A stretch of 64,000 bases of DNA from Eutrigla gurnardus (lineage: Eukaryota > Chordata > Actinopteri > Perciformes > Triglidae): contig OY741279.1 in the NCBI GenBank assembly GCA_963514095.1, positions 2,473,338 through 2,537,337 of the forward strand. Reading direction: 5' to 3'. Under the pieces are notes generated by a model. That model had not been told where the DNA came from and made no database searches. It saw only the letters and a program-made list of their open reading frames with translations. Shown piece by piece: positions 9,701-20,623 of this stretch (position 1 is the stretch's first letter; each line of letters begins with the position of its first letter). A program made the translations under genes and the position numbers.

Positions 9701-11091
9701 CTCTCCTCTAAGCATCATGGGTAAATGCTCATCAGGTGTCACATTTCAGGGGTTCCGGAGGCTGCGGCAGGGTTTTAACTCGGTTCACTTCAAACCAGGT
9801 CTTCCTCCGGGAAACGGGACCAAGAGTCCTGCACGGCTGCACGGTTTTTGCCAAAGACTTTGTTTTTTTGTGTCGTACCTCGATCACGCTGTTCAGGTTC
9901 CACGCCGTCGGTTTATCTCCGGGTGTTTTTACAAGCCAAAACGTTTGACCAGGTTTACTGCTCAGCAATGTGAGGTTCAATGTGTTCAATTCACACTTTA
10001 ACGTGAGCTTTTTTTAAGGGTACGATTGCAACAAGAAAAAAGGGCACATTTAACATTCTGTACATACTTTATAGGTTTAACAATCCTAAATAATAAATAA
10101 TACAGCGGGACGTTTTCTGCGAAGACCGTCTCTTTTGAAGTCGACTTTGATTATCTCATGCACATAATGGAATTAGTTACTGAATGTAACCTCCACTGTA
10201 AGCAGGGCTCATTCCAGGTGAGGTCACCTGACACCACTCACCTGTGTGGACTCATGGTCGCTCCACATATTGATTTATTTTTGCTTTTAGATTTTGACTC
10301 TTATTTGCTCTCTGATGGTAAAAAGTGACCTTTTGGAATCTCTTTCCAGCTCTCTCACTCTGCAAACATCAGGGTCGTCTCTGATTCTGCCTTTCTACAT
10401 TTGCACCTTCTTTGTTAAAAGTTTATTCTGGGATATATAGAGAAGTATATAGAAATAGAAATATCATCCAGCTGAGAACAGAATGAAATGCAGTTTATAA
10501 AAAGGGTATACGCTGATCGATTTTCTTGCATTCATTCATAAAGTGTAAAACTGGGACTATGAACACAAACATGTTGATGATATTGCCTTAAAATCTGACC
10601 AAAAGTGCCTTTTTTTACTTTGTAGCATAGAGTTCTGATAAAAGAGTTTTTTTGCAAGTGCACTGACAACATTACAGTTGTATGCATCGTCATATCAGGG
10701 GACTTTATCTGAAATGAAATATATTTTTGGGAGTCTTTCTTAATGAGATGTTGGGGAAAGGAATGTGAATGTTGATTCTACAATTACTTAAAAATGATCG
10801 GGTCACTTCAGCGACTTGTTGGTGACGGTGGCTTCGTCTGATATTTGCTACGGAGATTCCTGGTGAAGAAATATGAAATGAATGTGATGATGAAATAATC
10901 TTCTGTTTTATGGTGAAAAGCACAAACTTATTGTTAAAGGAACGCGGGAAAGACGGCCATGAACGTGCACTTTGTACGGATGACGCTCTCTGTTTGATGA
11001 TCGCTTCTAGACTCTTTCTTTCTGATAATCACTTGAAATGGTTTCCTTGTTCACCTAATGTTTGCCAAATTGGGGGCGGGGGGGGAATAAA
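9701..11091 (+). other. mgat2 3' untranslated region (likely)
   Basis: No coding potential. AATAAA signals at 10092-10097 and 11086-11091 offer a short and a long 3' UTR. The second follows a G-rich run and is followed by a T-rich stretch, the better signal. The actual poly(A) site cannot be fixed from sequence. Confidence 0.45.
11086..11091 (+). terminator. Candidate mgat2 poly(A) signal
   Basis: AATAAA followed within 25 bp by a T-rich downstream element (TTTTCTTTCC). It is the distal of two candidates. Confidence 0.4.
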
Positions 11092-11650
11092 AGGCTGACT
11101 TTTCTTTCCATTCTTTGTCTCCTTTCATTCATTATGAAGGAATTAATACATCTGAAAGTACCAAACATAAGTTCATAACTTTTAATTATCATTTTAATAT
11201 GGAGTTACGTCTTGGTAGATCTCAATTGACTTGAATATAATCAAATATATTTTGATCATACTTGATTATATTGAATCAAGCTTGTTATTTAAAATGACAA
11301 TAATATGAATATGTAATGTTAATATTTATATTAACTATTTAATAATTCTGTTCATTTCTTGTAATATGTGTTCTAGGTTCCAGTGAAATATTTTAAAACA
11401 ACTCAATCACAGTTTATACATTATATCACAACAAGGTTATAACGACAATAAGAAGAGAAAAGGAAAAAATAATTAAAATCTTAAGGTTTTTAGGTCATTT
11501 TTATTCTAGCAGTTGAGGAAATGCTTCTAAAAGCCAACGGCTGCATACAGAGCACATTACATTTAATAATTACTATAATTACAGCCAAATGAGTATGGAA
11601 ATATTTGATATTACGGAGATAACCAGTCAGAAAAAACACTAATAACAGAG
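11092..11650. other. AT-rich intergenic stretch
   Basis: Between the mgat2 3' end and the brox promoter. AT-rich, with no recognised gene or repeat. Confidence 0.5.
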
Positions 11651-11779
11651 TATCCGCGGCTGATCTGACAGCAGTTTAACAATAGTCTGTCGATGCAGCC
11701 GAAACTTGGAACAAAAGAACAATCTGATCGGAGATCTGAAGTATTTTCCGGACACACGCGTCATATGACCAAACCGCGT

Positions 11780-11898
11780 GCTGCCATTGGTCAGCGTCTA
11801 AAGCAGTGTTTATTTCCGGAAGTAAGTTGTCAGTTGTCGAGACTTTTTCTTCCACAAGGATCAAATCAAACTACTGAGATCTACAGCGCTAGGGAGAG
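11780..11898 (+). promoter_or_regulatory. brox promoter / 5' untranslated exon (candidate)
   Basis: An inverted CCAAT box (CCATTGGTCAG, near 11785) lies close to an ETS-type site TTTCCGGAAGTAAG (11811-11824). A good splice donor, GAG|GTGAGA, follows with the last exonic base at 11898. The matching acceptor is CCCGCAG at 12415, just before the brox ATG. CCAAT plus ETS is a common housekeeping promoter arrangement. The transcription start is inferred. Confidence 0.45.
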
Positions 11899-12373
11899 GT
11901 GAGAAAGTAGAAAAAACTGCACGTTTTATTTTAAATAAGCAATTAAATCCGGGTATTTGGCCGCTAGTCGTCACATCGATTTAAAACGATCGTTTTTACG
12001 TTTCCAGATCGATGTAGCTAGCGTTAGCTGTTAGCTGTAGCGCTCTGTAGCTTACGTAACGTGACTTCGTGTACAACAGACAACATACATACATGTTGAA
12101 ACGCTGTCAGTGTCAGCCCAGGGTAACACCAGAGGCTGTGTGGTTTTATTTTCTAGTGAGGGAACTCTGTGAAGAGGCGACCGGAAGCTGTGTGAGGGAT
12201 GCTAATGCTACCGCTAGCTGTGACGCTAGTCGAGTTGACGGCTAAGCTAGTTGACGCTGGCTGCTTGATACCGAGCTCGCTGAGGGTGTTAGGTGTGTGT
12301 GAGTCCAGCCGATAGACTGTACGCGAGACTGTGTTGAGGACCAGAACCCGAACCCGAACCCGTCCGTTAACTG

Positions 12374-12391
12374 CCCCCCCCCCCCCCCCCC
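12374..12391. repeat. Poly(C) tract in the brox 5' acceptor region
   Basis: An 18-base cytosine run that starts 42 bp before the CCCGCAG acceptor of the first brox coding exon, so it may form part of the polypyrimidine tract. Confidence 0.8.
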
Positions 12392-12416
12392 GTGTTTTCG
12401 GTCTCCGTCCCGCAGG

Positions 12417-15400
12417 ATGGCTCATTGGTTTCACAGAAACCCGCTGAAGGCGACGGCGCCCGTCTCCTTCAACTTCTACGGGGTGGCAGGAAGCCCCGCC
12501 GCCAACAAGATATGCAAGTACGTCTCATCTCCTTCTAATGACGGATGTGTGTGTGTGAGTGTGTGAGAGAGAGCGAGAGAGTGACAGAGTGACAGTGACA
12601 GCGTGAGTGTGTGGATGGATGAGCGGTCAGCGGGGGAGTTGGTGGGGAGATCTCTTTTCTCTCAGCAGACAGAAATGTTACTGTGAGTTATTTCCCTTTT
12701 ATTCCAGTTATTCTGTTAAACCATAATCTGCCTCAAGTTCGCCATCTTGTTATTCTTGCAACCAGAGAAGGAAGTGACCATATTTGGACTGTGGAGGAGC
12801 GACGGGTGGATACTAAATGAACATCATGCTGGATTGAAGAAAACTTTAAACTACCTTGACTCCGTAGCCTCTCTGATGATGATGATGTCACGTCCTCTGA
12901 TATGTCACTGTAATTTGATGACCTGTTGGCCTTACTACATGGCAACGCCCCGGTTATAATGAGTCAGCATATTACACCACCAGCCTCCGCCATGCAGATC
13001 TTATTTAAATCAGGTGTACTTTATGATGGCAAACATCAAACACACCGCTTCTTAATACAGGTTACTTAATGTATTAATAATCAATACTCAGCCTTTCTTC
13101 TGTTATAGACACCCCTTGTCATTTCTACCTTAATATTCAACAGTACTATTACATGTTTTTAGTATTTTTCTCTTGTTATTCATGCAGCAGATGCTACAAT
13201 AGCAGCCTAATTTAATAACGTATTGCACTGACCTTCTTCCCTCCAAGTGTTTTAGAGCATCCATTGATTGCCGTTTGTTTGTGTGATGCCTTCAGTGACC
13301 TGAGGACAAACAGGGCGAGACTGCTGGAGATGTTCACCGATGTCACCTGCAACCCAGAGATCATGAAAAATGCCACAGATGCATATTTCTCGCTCCTCCA
13401 AGGTGTGTTTACATCCTCTCCGTCTTTTCAGGGTGTTAGGAGTCGAGGGGGCATCATGAAGACATTTTGAAGATTGAAGATGTTTTAGTATTTTATTGGG
13501 GGCATCTAAATAGGGGAACAACGTGACTGGAGATGTACACTGGTCGATCAGTCGATACTAAATCATGCTTTTCAGGCAAACAATAGTTTAATTTTAATTC
13601 TGGTTGAGATGCCAACGTTTTCACAGCTTTAAGGTGCTGGGAAAGCATGAAATTGCACCTTGAAATGCTTGAAAATGTTGACTTTGGAATAGATGTAGGA
13701 ACCCTGCATTAATGATTTGACATATCGTTGCCTGAAAACACTTTGATTTGAAAATAATAATTGCTTATATCACATTATTATACATATAACAGTATATTGT
13801 GTTGTTAATGATTGGAAATTGCCCTTCTAACAAAGGCATCTCTTTCTTTTTTTATTTAAATAATAATTTACGATACAACAGGCTTCATCTCGTCCTTGGA
13901 TGGAACCACACAGGAGAACAAGATGCGGTTCATCCAGAACTTCAAGTGGACCGACACCTTACAGGGAAACACACCAAGGTGAGGAAGGATCCGATGTCAC
14001 GTTCGTAGTCGCACAACATTTACAAGTTTAGTTTTAAGGCTTAAGGTTTAATGTAGGGCAGTATGGTTTCTATCTTTTATAGAAATGTATAGAGATTTCT
14101 ATTTCGGACGGAATCACATTATATAAGCTACGCTAACATTGTAGCTGCTCCATCAACACTCCAAATATGGTCATCTAGACATAAATACAGCAGAGACCTT
14201 GTTGTTTGGACCACAGACAGTCTCTGGTTCTCCACATAGTCTGGTCTGGTTTCTGGACTTATTTGAGCTACTCTCTAGAACTCTGGGGGACCACAGACCC
14301 TAACTACTAAGTACTCTAACTCTCCTCCCAGTGCCCAGCAGGATGCCGTCTTCGAACTGGTCTCCATGGCCTTCAACGTAGCCCTGTGGTACACCAAGTT
14401 TGCCTCGAGACTAGCAGGGAAAGAAAAGTACGTGCTTCTTGTATCGTGTTCATTGATGTAAAATCAGTTGATTACGTTGATGTTTATAATTGGTTGTTGC
14501 TATGTTACCACAGTAAACATGTGTTCCTGTTCCTCTAGCGTAACGGAGGCCGAAGCGAAAGATGTTCACCGGAGCCTGAAAGTTGCTGCTGGTATTTTCA
14601 AAACCCTCAAGGTGAGCTGCATCGATAGAAACACCAACACTTCCACCGCTGCTCCGGGCCTTAGTACCGTCTTCTCAAACACCAAGAGAAAGCAGAACAC
14701 CTGCAGAGAGTGAAGTGGAACTCATTCTCTGGCTTGTTTGTTGCAGGAGGTCCACATCCCGCGTCTCATCACCCCGGCTGAAAAGGGCCGAGACCTGGAG
14801 CCCAGAGCCATCGACGCCTACATCATCCAGTGCCAAGCCGAGGCACAGGAAGGTAAGCTCCAGCTTTAGCCATAGCAACCGGAGCAACCGTATCAACCAG
14901 GCTCGTCCTCCGTCAGACACATTTCTATTCCACTTATCTTATAGATTTCTTAAGAATGTATAAGTTTGAATCTGATGTTCTGCCGTGATCTTCTTTTTTA
15001 ACGTATCATGTTCACGAGGGGATCCTAAATTAAGTTTATTTTTTAGACCCCTAGTGGGTCTGCAGAGTCACTGCAGGGGGTCCCCAAATGGATTTGATCC
15101 CAAACTTTTTTTCTTCCATAATAATGTAAATATGTCCAAAAATCCACCTTAAAGGAGTCATCACCAGGAAATCGCAATTTCTCTTGTTAAAACATGCATA
15201 TCTGTGTTTGACCTCAGTTGAAACTTGCCTGAAAGGCTGGAGTTTGAAAGTGGCGCCGTTTTTTCGCTTCTGCTCTTTTTCCGAACAGGAATAGCACACA
15301 AGGGTGTGCATTCCTAAAGCACGAGATTTTGATTCTGCGCCTTCGGTGACGTCACCGTGGCGGCTACTTGCATAAGCCCACCCCTCTTTCACCACCCAAC

Positions 15401-18275
15401 CCCGCCCCGTCCGCTACCTGAAATCGCCGAAGCGCCGCCATTATGTTTTGGAGTCTGCATGCAGGCAAGCCCCCCCGGCTCTGTCCTTCCTGCGGCGAAT
15501 CAACGCGCGCCTCATTACATATTATACAATGCACATCCGGACCAGTCAAAACCTCGCGCGTAATCTCGCGTGATAAAATCGCGGTACGAAAAAGGGTCAG
15601 AACAAGCTCAATGTTTGATTAAATTTTTTTTTTTTTTTTCTAATACGTTTTACGAATTGATCCAAAGCGATCCAAGGGGGGCTGGATACGTATAAAACCA
15701 GGTTATGACTCCTTTAAAAGGAATACAACCTATATTTTGCAAATATAAATCTCCCTGTTTGTTTGCCATGATGAGAAATTGTGACGTAGAAATACCAAAA
15801 TAGAATTAAATGTTTGCCATGTGTTCCTCTCGTCTACAGTGACGATTGCCAGAGCGATTGAACTGAAGCACAACGCCACGCTGATCGCAGCGCTGGCCTT
15901 CGAGACGGCAAACTTCTATCAGAAAGCTGGTCGGTGTTTTAGCACTTGTGATGTAAATGTCTGTTTAAGTGTTACAGCGCTTATTCCATTGCAGCAGTTT
16001 TTTTCTCTGAACTCCGTGTTAGTTTTGTGTAACAGATGACAGAAGTCTGATTGGCCGGTCGGTACCAACACCTCAAGTTTTTGTAATTTAGCTTCCATGA
16101 GACGCTGCGTTGTGAAAGTGCTGAGATCGTCGTCTTGACGTCCCTGAATCCTACATGGGGGAAGCAAATGTTGTCTCCTGGGTCTGTGGTCCCCCAGAGG
16201 TCTAGATAGTAGCTCACATTAGTCCAGAGACCGGACCAGACTATGTGTAGAACCAGAGACCGTCTGTGGTCCAAACAACAAGGTCTCTGCTGTATTTATG
16301 TCTAGATGACCTTATTTGGAGTGTTGATGGAGCAGCTACAATGTTAGCGTAGCCTAGCACCATCAACCAGACTCCATTCAGAAAACCAGCGTTTTAACAG
16401 TAGTTATCTTGTGGTCTGCAGACAGACCTAACAAAGCATGACTCAGCACTTTTTACTGATCACCATCATGATGGAGTTATTTCAGCATCCTCTGGTTATT
16501 GGTTATATTAAATCACAGATCAATACTTTATTCTGGTTCCTCCAGCCCACGTGGGTCTTGCTGGATCCTGGTGTATCTGGGACTTGCAGCAATAGTGGTT
16601 ATCCACCATTCTTTGAGGATCTGTATATGCGCTTCTCATTAGGCTGTTAACGGTCCACATCTCTGTCTGCAGACCACACATTGAACACCTTGGAGCCCGA
16701 GTGCAGCAGCAAATGGAGGAAGTACCTCCAGCTGAAGCAGCACTTCTACATGGCTTATGTGAGTTCAGTTTACTTCACTGAAACTGCAACCTCGTGTTCT
16801 TTAAAGACAGAAGCATTAAACGTCTTCCTGTTCACTCTGTTTACAGGCGTACTGCTATCACGGACAGACACTGCTGGCCAGTGACAAGTGTGGAGAGGCC
16901 ATCCGATCTCTGCAGGAGGCAGAAAAGTGTACGTAGAGATCAGAGGATCCTTTAGAATATGTTATGTGAATGACTTTTTTGCATTTAGGTCAACACACAG
17001 CTGTTTCCTGTGTGTTGTGTGTTGGTTTCCTGTGTGTTGGTTTCCTGTGTGTTGTGTGTTGGTTCCCTGTGTGTTGGTTTCCTGTGTGTTGGTTCCCTGT
17101 GTGTTGTGTGTTGGTTCCTTGCGTGTTGTGTGTTGGTTCCCTGTGCGTTGTGTGTTGGTTCCCTGCGTGTTGTGTGTTGGTTCCCTGCGTGTTGTCTGTT
17201 GGTTCCTGCATGTTGGTTCCCTGCGTGTTGCTTCCCTAACACGGTGACCTCTGTGTTACCCAGGTTACTCCCACGCCGAGGCGCTGTGTAAAGAGTACCG
17301 TCAGACCAAAGGCCCGGGCAGCACGGCCAAGCCGTCGGAGCAGCTGTTCTTCCTGAAGCTGGGCGTCCTCATTAAAAACACGCTGGAGAAATGCCAGAGA
17401 GAGAACGGCTTCATGTGAGTCACTCCATCCAGATCACAGAGGTCAGGGAGGTCACAGAGGTCAGGGAGGTCAACGCTGCCTCTCTGGTGGATTTCAGGGT
17501 TCATGTCTGGAATATCAGGAGATTCTAAAAAGTATTTCCAGACAGGGAAAGTCTGGGGATTTGATAATTTTTTCGGCTAATCCTGGAATATCAGGGAAGT
17601 TTAGTTGCCATTTGTCCATGTCATCTTTCCCACGCTGTGAGTGGTTGCCACAGCAACGTGTTTGTTCAGTGCCAGTTTACCGACACAATAAATGTTCTCC
17701 ATTCAACTTAACTTACAAATGATCGGGTTTAAAATACTGACACTGTTTTGTTGTTGCTCACGAGGTCGGCCTGTTTTAAGATCCCTTCTGGGTCCTGGGC
17801 AATCTGACCTTTGACCCGGAGTGGGAACCCTGTGCAGGAAGATCAACATTATCAAAACTTAAATCTCCTCCTGAACTCCACGTTTTTCTGAAGTTTTGCC
17901 TTGTGATTTTTCTGCAGATACTTCCACAAGGTCCCGGCCGAGGCTCCCCAGCTGGAGCTGAAGGCGAGTTACGGCCTAGCCGAGCCAATCGGCTTCGAGC
18001 TGCCGCCGCTCAGCGAGCAGTGCTCCTCCCAAGTCTACGCCACCTTTGACCTCACCAAGGGAGCCAAAAATGACAAGGTAGGCTGCACCGGATTCTGTAT
18101 TCTGACGGCATAGTGTTTGGAGTGCGCGGGGCCGTAACGTCGCAGGTTCGATTCCAGCCTGGTGACCTTTGTTGCATGTCATCTCTCTCAGGCCAAACCC
18201 AAGGAGGAGGAGGTGAAGCCGGTGAAGGAGCCGGACCTGAAGCCCCAGAAGGACACCGGCTGTGTCGTCTCCTAA
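12417..18275 (+). CDS. brox: BROX, BRO1 domain- and CAAX motif-containing protein
   Basis: BROX is a BRO1-domain protein of the ALIX/HD-PTP group that binds the ESCRT-III component CHMP4 and is membrane-anchored by farnesylation. Coding exons: 12417-12517, 13296-13402, 13882-13978, 14332-14427, 14539-14611, 14747-14852, 15840-15929, 16673-16758, 16847-16928, 17264-17414, 17918-18077 and 18192-18275. Together they make 1233 nt, 410 aa (human BROX is 411). Every junction is GT-AG and in phase. The protein starts MAHWFHRNPLKATAPVSFNF; the BRO1 domain fills about residues 1-380. Recognisable segments are LEMFTDVTCNPEIMKNA, NTLEKCQRENGF and KVPAEAPQLELKASYGL. The C-terminus is GCVVS, with CVVS as the CAAX box. 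Introns contain an inverted repeat pair, a TTAA-flanked miniature element, a GTGTGTTGGTTCCCT minisatellite and a SINE. Human BROX and FAM177B are neighbours, as brox and a FAM177 gene are here. Confidence 0.96.
12735..12850 (+). repeat. Fragment of the CTCF-array repeat family in brox intron 1
   Basis: Matches, in reverse, the outer arm of copy B (about 5205-5275). It then joins directly to the TACTAAATGAACATCATGC segment found in copies A-C. The 70-bp units are absent, so this is an internally deleted or array-less copy. Confidence 0.65.
14127..14300 (+). repeat. Interspersed repeat, left member of an inverted pair in brox
   Basis: In brox intron 3 (13979-14331). It runs from GCTACGCTAACATTGTAGC to GGGGGACCACAGACCC and is the reverse complement of 16180-16353, roughly 85-90% by eye. 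A more diverged copy lies at about 39961-40175. Confidence 0.8.
15153..15713. mobile_element. Miniature inverted-repeat element with TTAA target duplication
   Basis: Left end AGGAGTCATCACCAGG and right end, read inward, AGGAGTCATAACCTGG agree at 14 of 16 positions. Both sides are flanked by TTAA (15149-15152 and 15714-15717), the signature of piggyBac insertion. There is no transposase frame in its 561 bp, so it is non-autonomous. The interior is GC-richer than the surrounding intron and includes a run of T. It lies in brox intron 6. A non-piggyBac origin with chance TTAA cannot be excluded. Confidence 0.65.
16180..16353 (-). repeat. Interspersed repeat, right member of an inverted pair in brox
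   Basis: In brox intron 7 (15930-16672), opposite in orientation to 14127-14300. The two copies bracket exons 14332-14427, 14539-14611, 14747-14852 and 15840-15929. Related sequence may continue rightwards to about 16640, where TGTATCTGGGACTTG recurs near 53520 and 59180. Confidence 0.8.
16996..17240. repeat. GTGTGTTGGTTCCCT minisatellite in brox intron
   Basis: About fifteen imperfect tandem copies of a 14-22 bp unit built from GTGTGTTG and GTTCCCT. They end just before the acceptor of exon 17264-17414. All frames stay open across it, giving cysteine/valine-rich artefactual reading frames on both strands. Confidence 0.85.
18080..18188 (+). mobile_element. tRNA-derived SINE fragment forming the last brox intron
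   Basis: GTTTGGAGTGCGCGG, then GCAGGTTCGATTCCAGCC (a B-box promoter remnant) and TTTGTTGCATGTCATCTCTCT, are hallmarks of a common fish tRNA-type SINE. The host intron (18078-18191) is only 114 bp, so nearly all of it is SINE. The SINE's pyrimidine-rich end runs straight into the CAG acceptor of the final exon. Confidence 0.7.
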
Positions 18276-20620
18276 ACCCGCCACAGGGTTCAGCCTCACG
18301 CTTCGCTGACATCACATCCTTCTTCACATGTAAACCTCCATAGGACAGATGTATTTTTCCTAATATTAATCCATGGTGTTTTACATCTCTGCTGAAACAT
18401 GCGTATTGTATTCTGGGTATGACAGCCTTTATTATTACTATATTATTATTATGATGATCATCATCTCATCCCCAGCCAGGCGTCCTCTAAACGGCCTCAG
18501 ACACTCAGAAAGTAAACCTCAAACATTCTAACGCGTCAGTTTGAATCGGGACTCAACGTGAGGTGATTAAAGTAGCAGGATTCTGGTTCTGGATCCGGTT
18601 CCGAGCCTCAGTGGCCTCGTAGTCTGATAACGGTGCCTTCGGCTGCTCACACAAGTGTCTCCTACTTCTCAGCCTTTAGACGTGCCGACAAACAGGAAGT
18701 AGATCCGAACCACCACGTTTGAGTACGGCCCTCCGGGGCGAGGAAAACCCGTCGGGGATCTGATCCCACGATGGGCCTGTGAGATGTGATCACAACGTAG
18801 GATCATCATCACAACGTAGGATCATCACCAGAACCGTGAATCATGAGTCTCTGCTGTGTGGATCTGGTTTTAGCTGGGCAGTTTACAATCAACACATTTG
18901 TACTGTACGTTGGTTTTGTTGTACGTGACATAGTGTTTATTTTTTATTCTTAATCTTTGACCATATAGGAAACTTTGTTGCTGGATGAGGCTGAATCATT
19001 CCGAGGGATCCCTGATCATCGTAGATCATAATTTATTTCTATTGTTGCGTGATATTTGAGTTGAAAACACAAATCTGTGTGACTGGAATCACGTTTTCTG
19101 CTGATCTTGCTGATTATGTTTCTGTTTCAGTCGAGGCGGCTGTTCTATCTATTGAGTCCCCCCCCCCCCCCCCCCCCAACACTAAAGGGGCGCAACTTTA
19201 TCTTGCTGCTGCTTCACAGACAAACTCCCCCTGTAGGTGGCGACGTGTACAAACTGTCATAACATGCACGTTTAGTTTCCCGGAGCTCAAACGGCAGCAG
19301 CCGTCTCCATTAAATCTCATTAAAGCACATTTTATCACCGTTTGCACTTTATATCCAGCTGGTCGGGGAGTTCGGTGTCGATCCGGTGGGAGCATGACGG
19401 CCGAGGCACGAAACCGCCGTTCACTATACAGAACGGCAACATTTAAAACAAGTAGAAATCCAGGAAACAATGTTTATAAACGGGGTGAATCAGATCGCCG
19501 TGACGATGATGTCACACTCATTATTCCTCCTCTGATGGCGTCCGTCATGTAAAGTGTATTTCTAACGGTATTAAATCATCCATCATAGTCTATTCCTCCA
19601 CGTGTTGTGCTTATGTATGCGTGTGTATATATACACATAAATATGTATAATATATATATATATATATATATACATATTTATGTGTATGTCAACATGATTC
19701 AAGCAACGCTTTTATTTAACCACCAATGTAAACCATTATTCTTGCACAAGGATTTAATGAAGGAACAAAACAAACTAAAATGATAAATGTTGGTTGTGTA
19801 TTTCTTAAACTGAAATATTGTGGATTGTAGCTATGTACTAACCTTATACTTTTATATATTCTTTTAAGTTTTCTTCAATCCAGCATGATGTTCATTTAGT
19901 ACATTATTATGGTATCTTTTATCTGACTTCTAGGCTGCCTAATGCAAGTGTTTTTTTCAATAATCTACCCTGAGAAATATCGTTTTCAGCCAAGTATCCC
20001 CTGACCTTATGGTAGTTGGGGAAAAAAGAGTATTAGGAGAAAAAAAGACAAAGTAGTACAGTTACAGGGGAAAAAAGTGAATATTCTCCCAGATAATGGT
20101 GAAAAAATATTTAATATAAGCATAAATTAAAAAAGACTCACAAATTTAAGAAATTATAAAGTAATTTTGAAAAATAAATATTTACTTTTTTCCCTCATAA
20201 ATGTATGACTTAATAATCCTTTGATTTTTACTCTTAAATGTGCTATTTTGATCTCAGTTGTGTCTCAGATTTACCCTCCCACCACTACTTTAAAACATAT
20301 ACCTCAGGTCTGCAGTACTCCAAAGTACCCTTGGGGTCCTAGTTCCCCCATTTGAGAAACACTGAGCTAATGGACACACAAAAGAGGAATAACATCAAGC
20401 GGCTGAAGGTTACACCTTGACGTGAGGAAGCCCCGCCCCCTCAGCAGTGACAGCCTCTAAGCACTCGCCTGTGAAAGGAAGCTGTTTGGTGTCTCAGGTC
20501 TCTCCTGAGATCCTGGATCCTGTAGGTGGTTTTCCCTCCAAGCAGAGACCCGGTCTGGATGGACGTAGGGCACCATCGTGAGACCAGAGACCCGAGACCT
20601 GAGACGAGAGAGACTGGTGA
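18276..20620. other. brox 3' UTR and intergenic sequence to FAM177
   Basis: No further gene recognised. Seen here: a 20-base poly(C) run (19158-19177), a (TA)n tract (19650-19672), a fragment of the CTCF-array repeat family (19868-19905) and AT-rich DNA (19900-20260). No unambiguous AATAAA is close behind the brox stop. The frame at 19049-19552 spans the poly(C) run and is not credible. Confidence 0.5.
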
Positions 20621-20623
20621 AGA

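Noticed and set aside
8357..9742. 461-aa minus-strand open frame opposite mgat2
   Set aside because: It is the mirror of a GC-rich coding sequence. The plus strand is unmistakably mgat2 and the antisense protein resembles nothing known to me.
16888..17291. Overlapping Cys/Val-rich open frames on both strands in a brox intron
   Set aside because: Produced by the GTGTGTTGGTTCCCT minisatellite. The real exon ends at 16928 and resumes at 17264 in correct phase.
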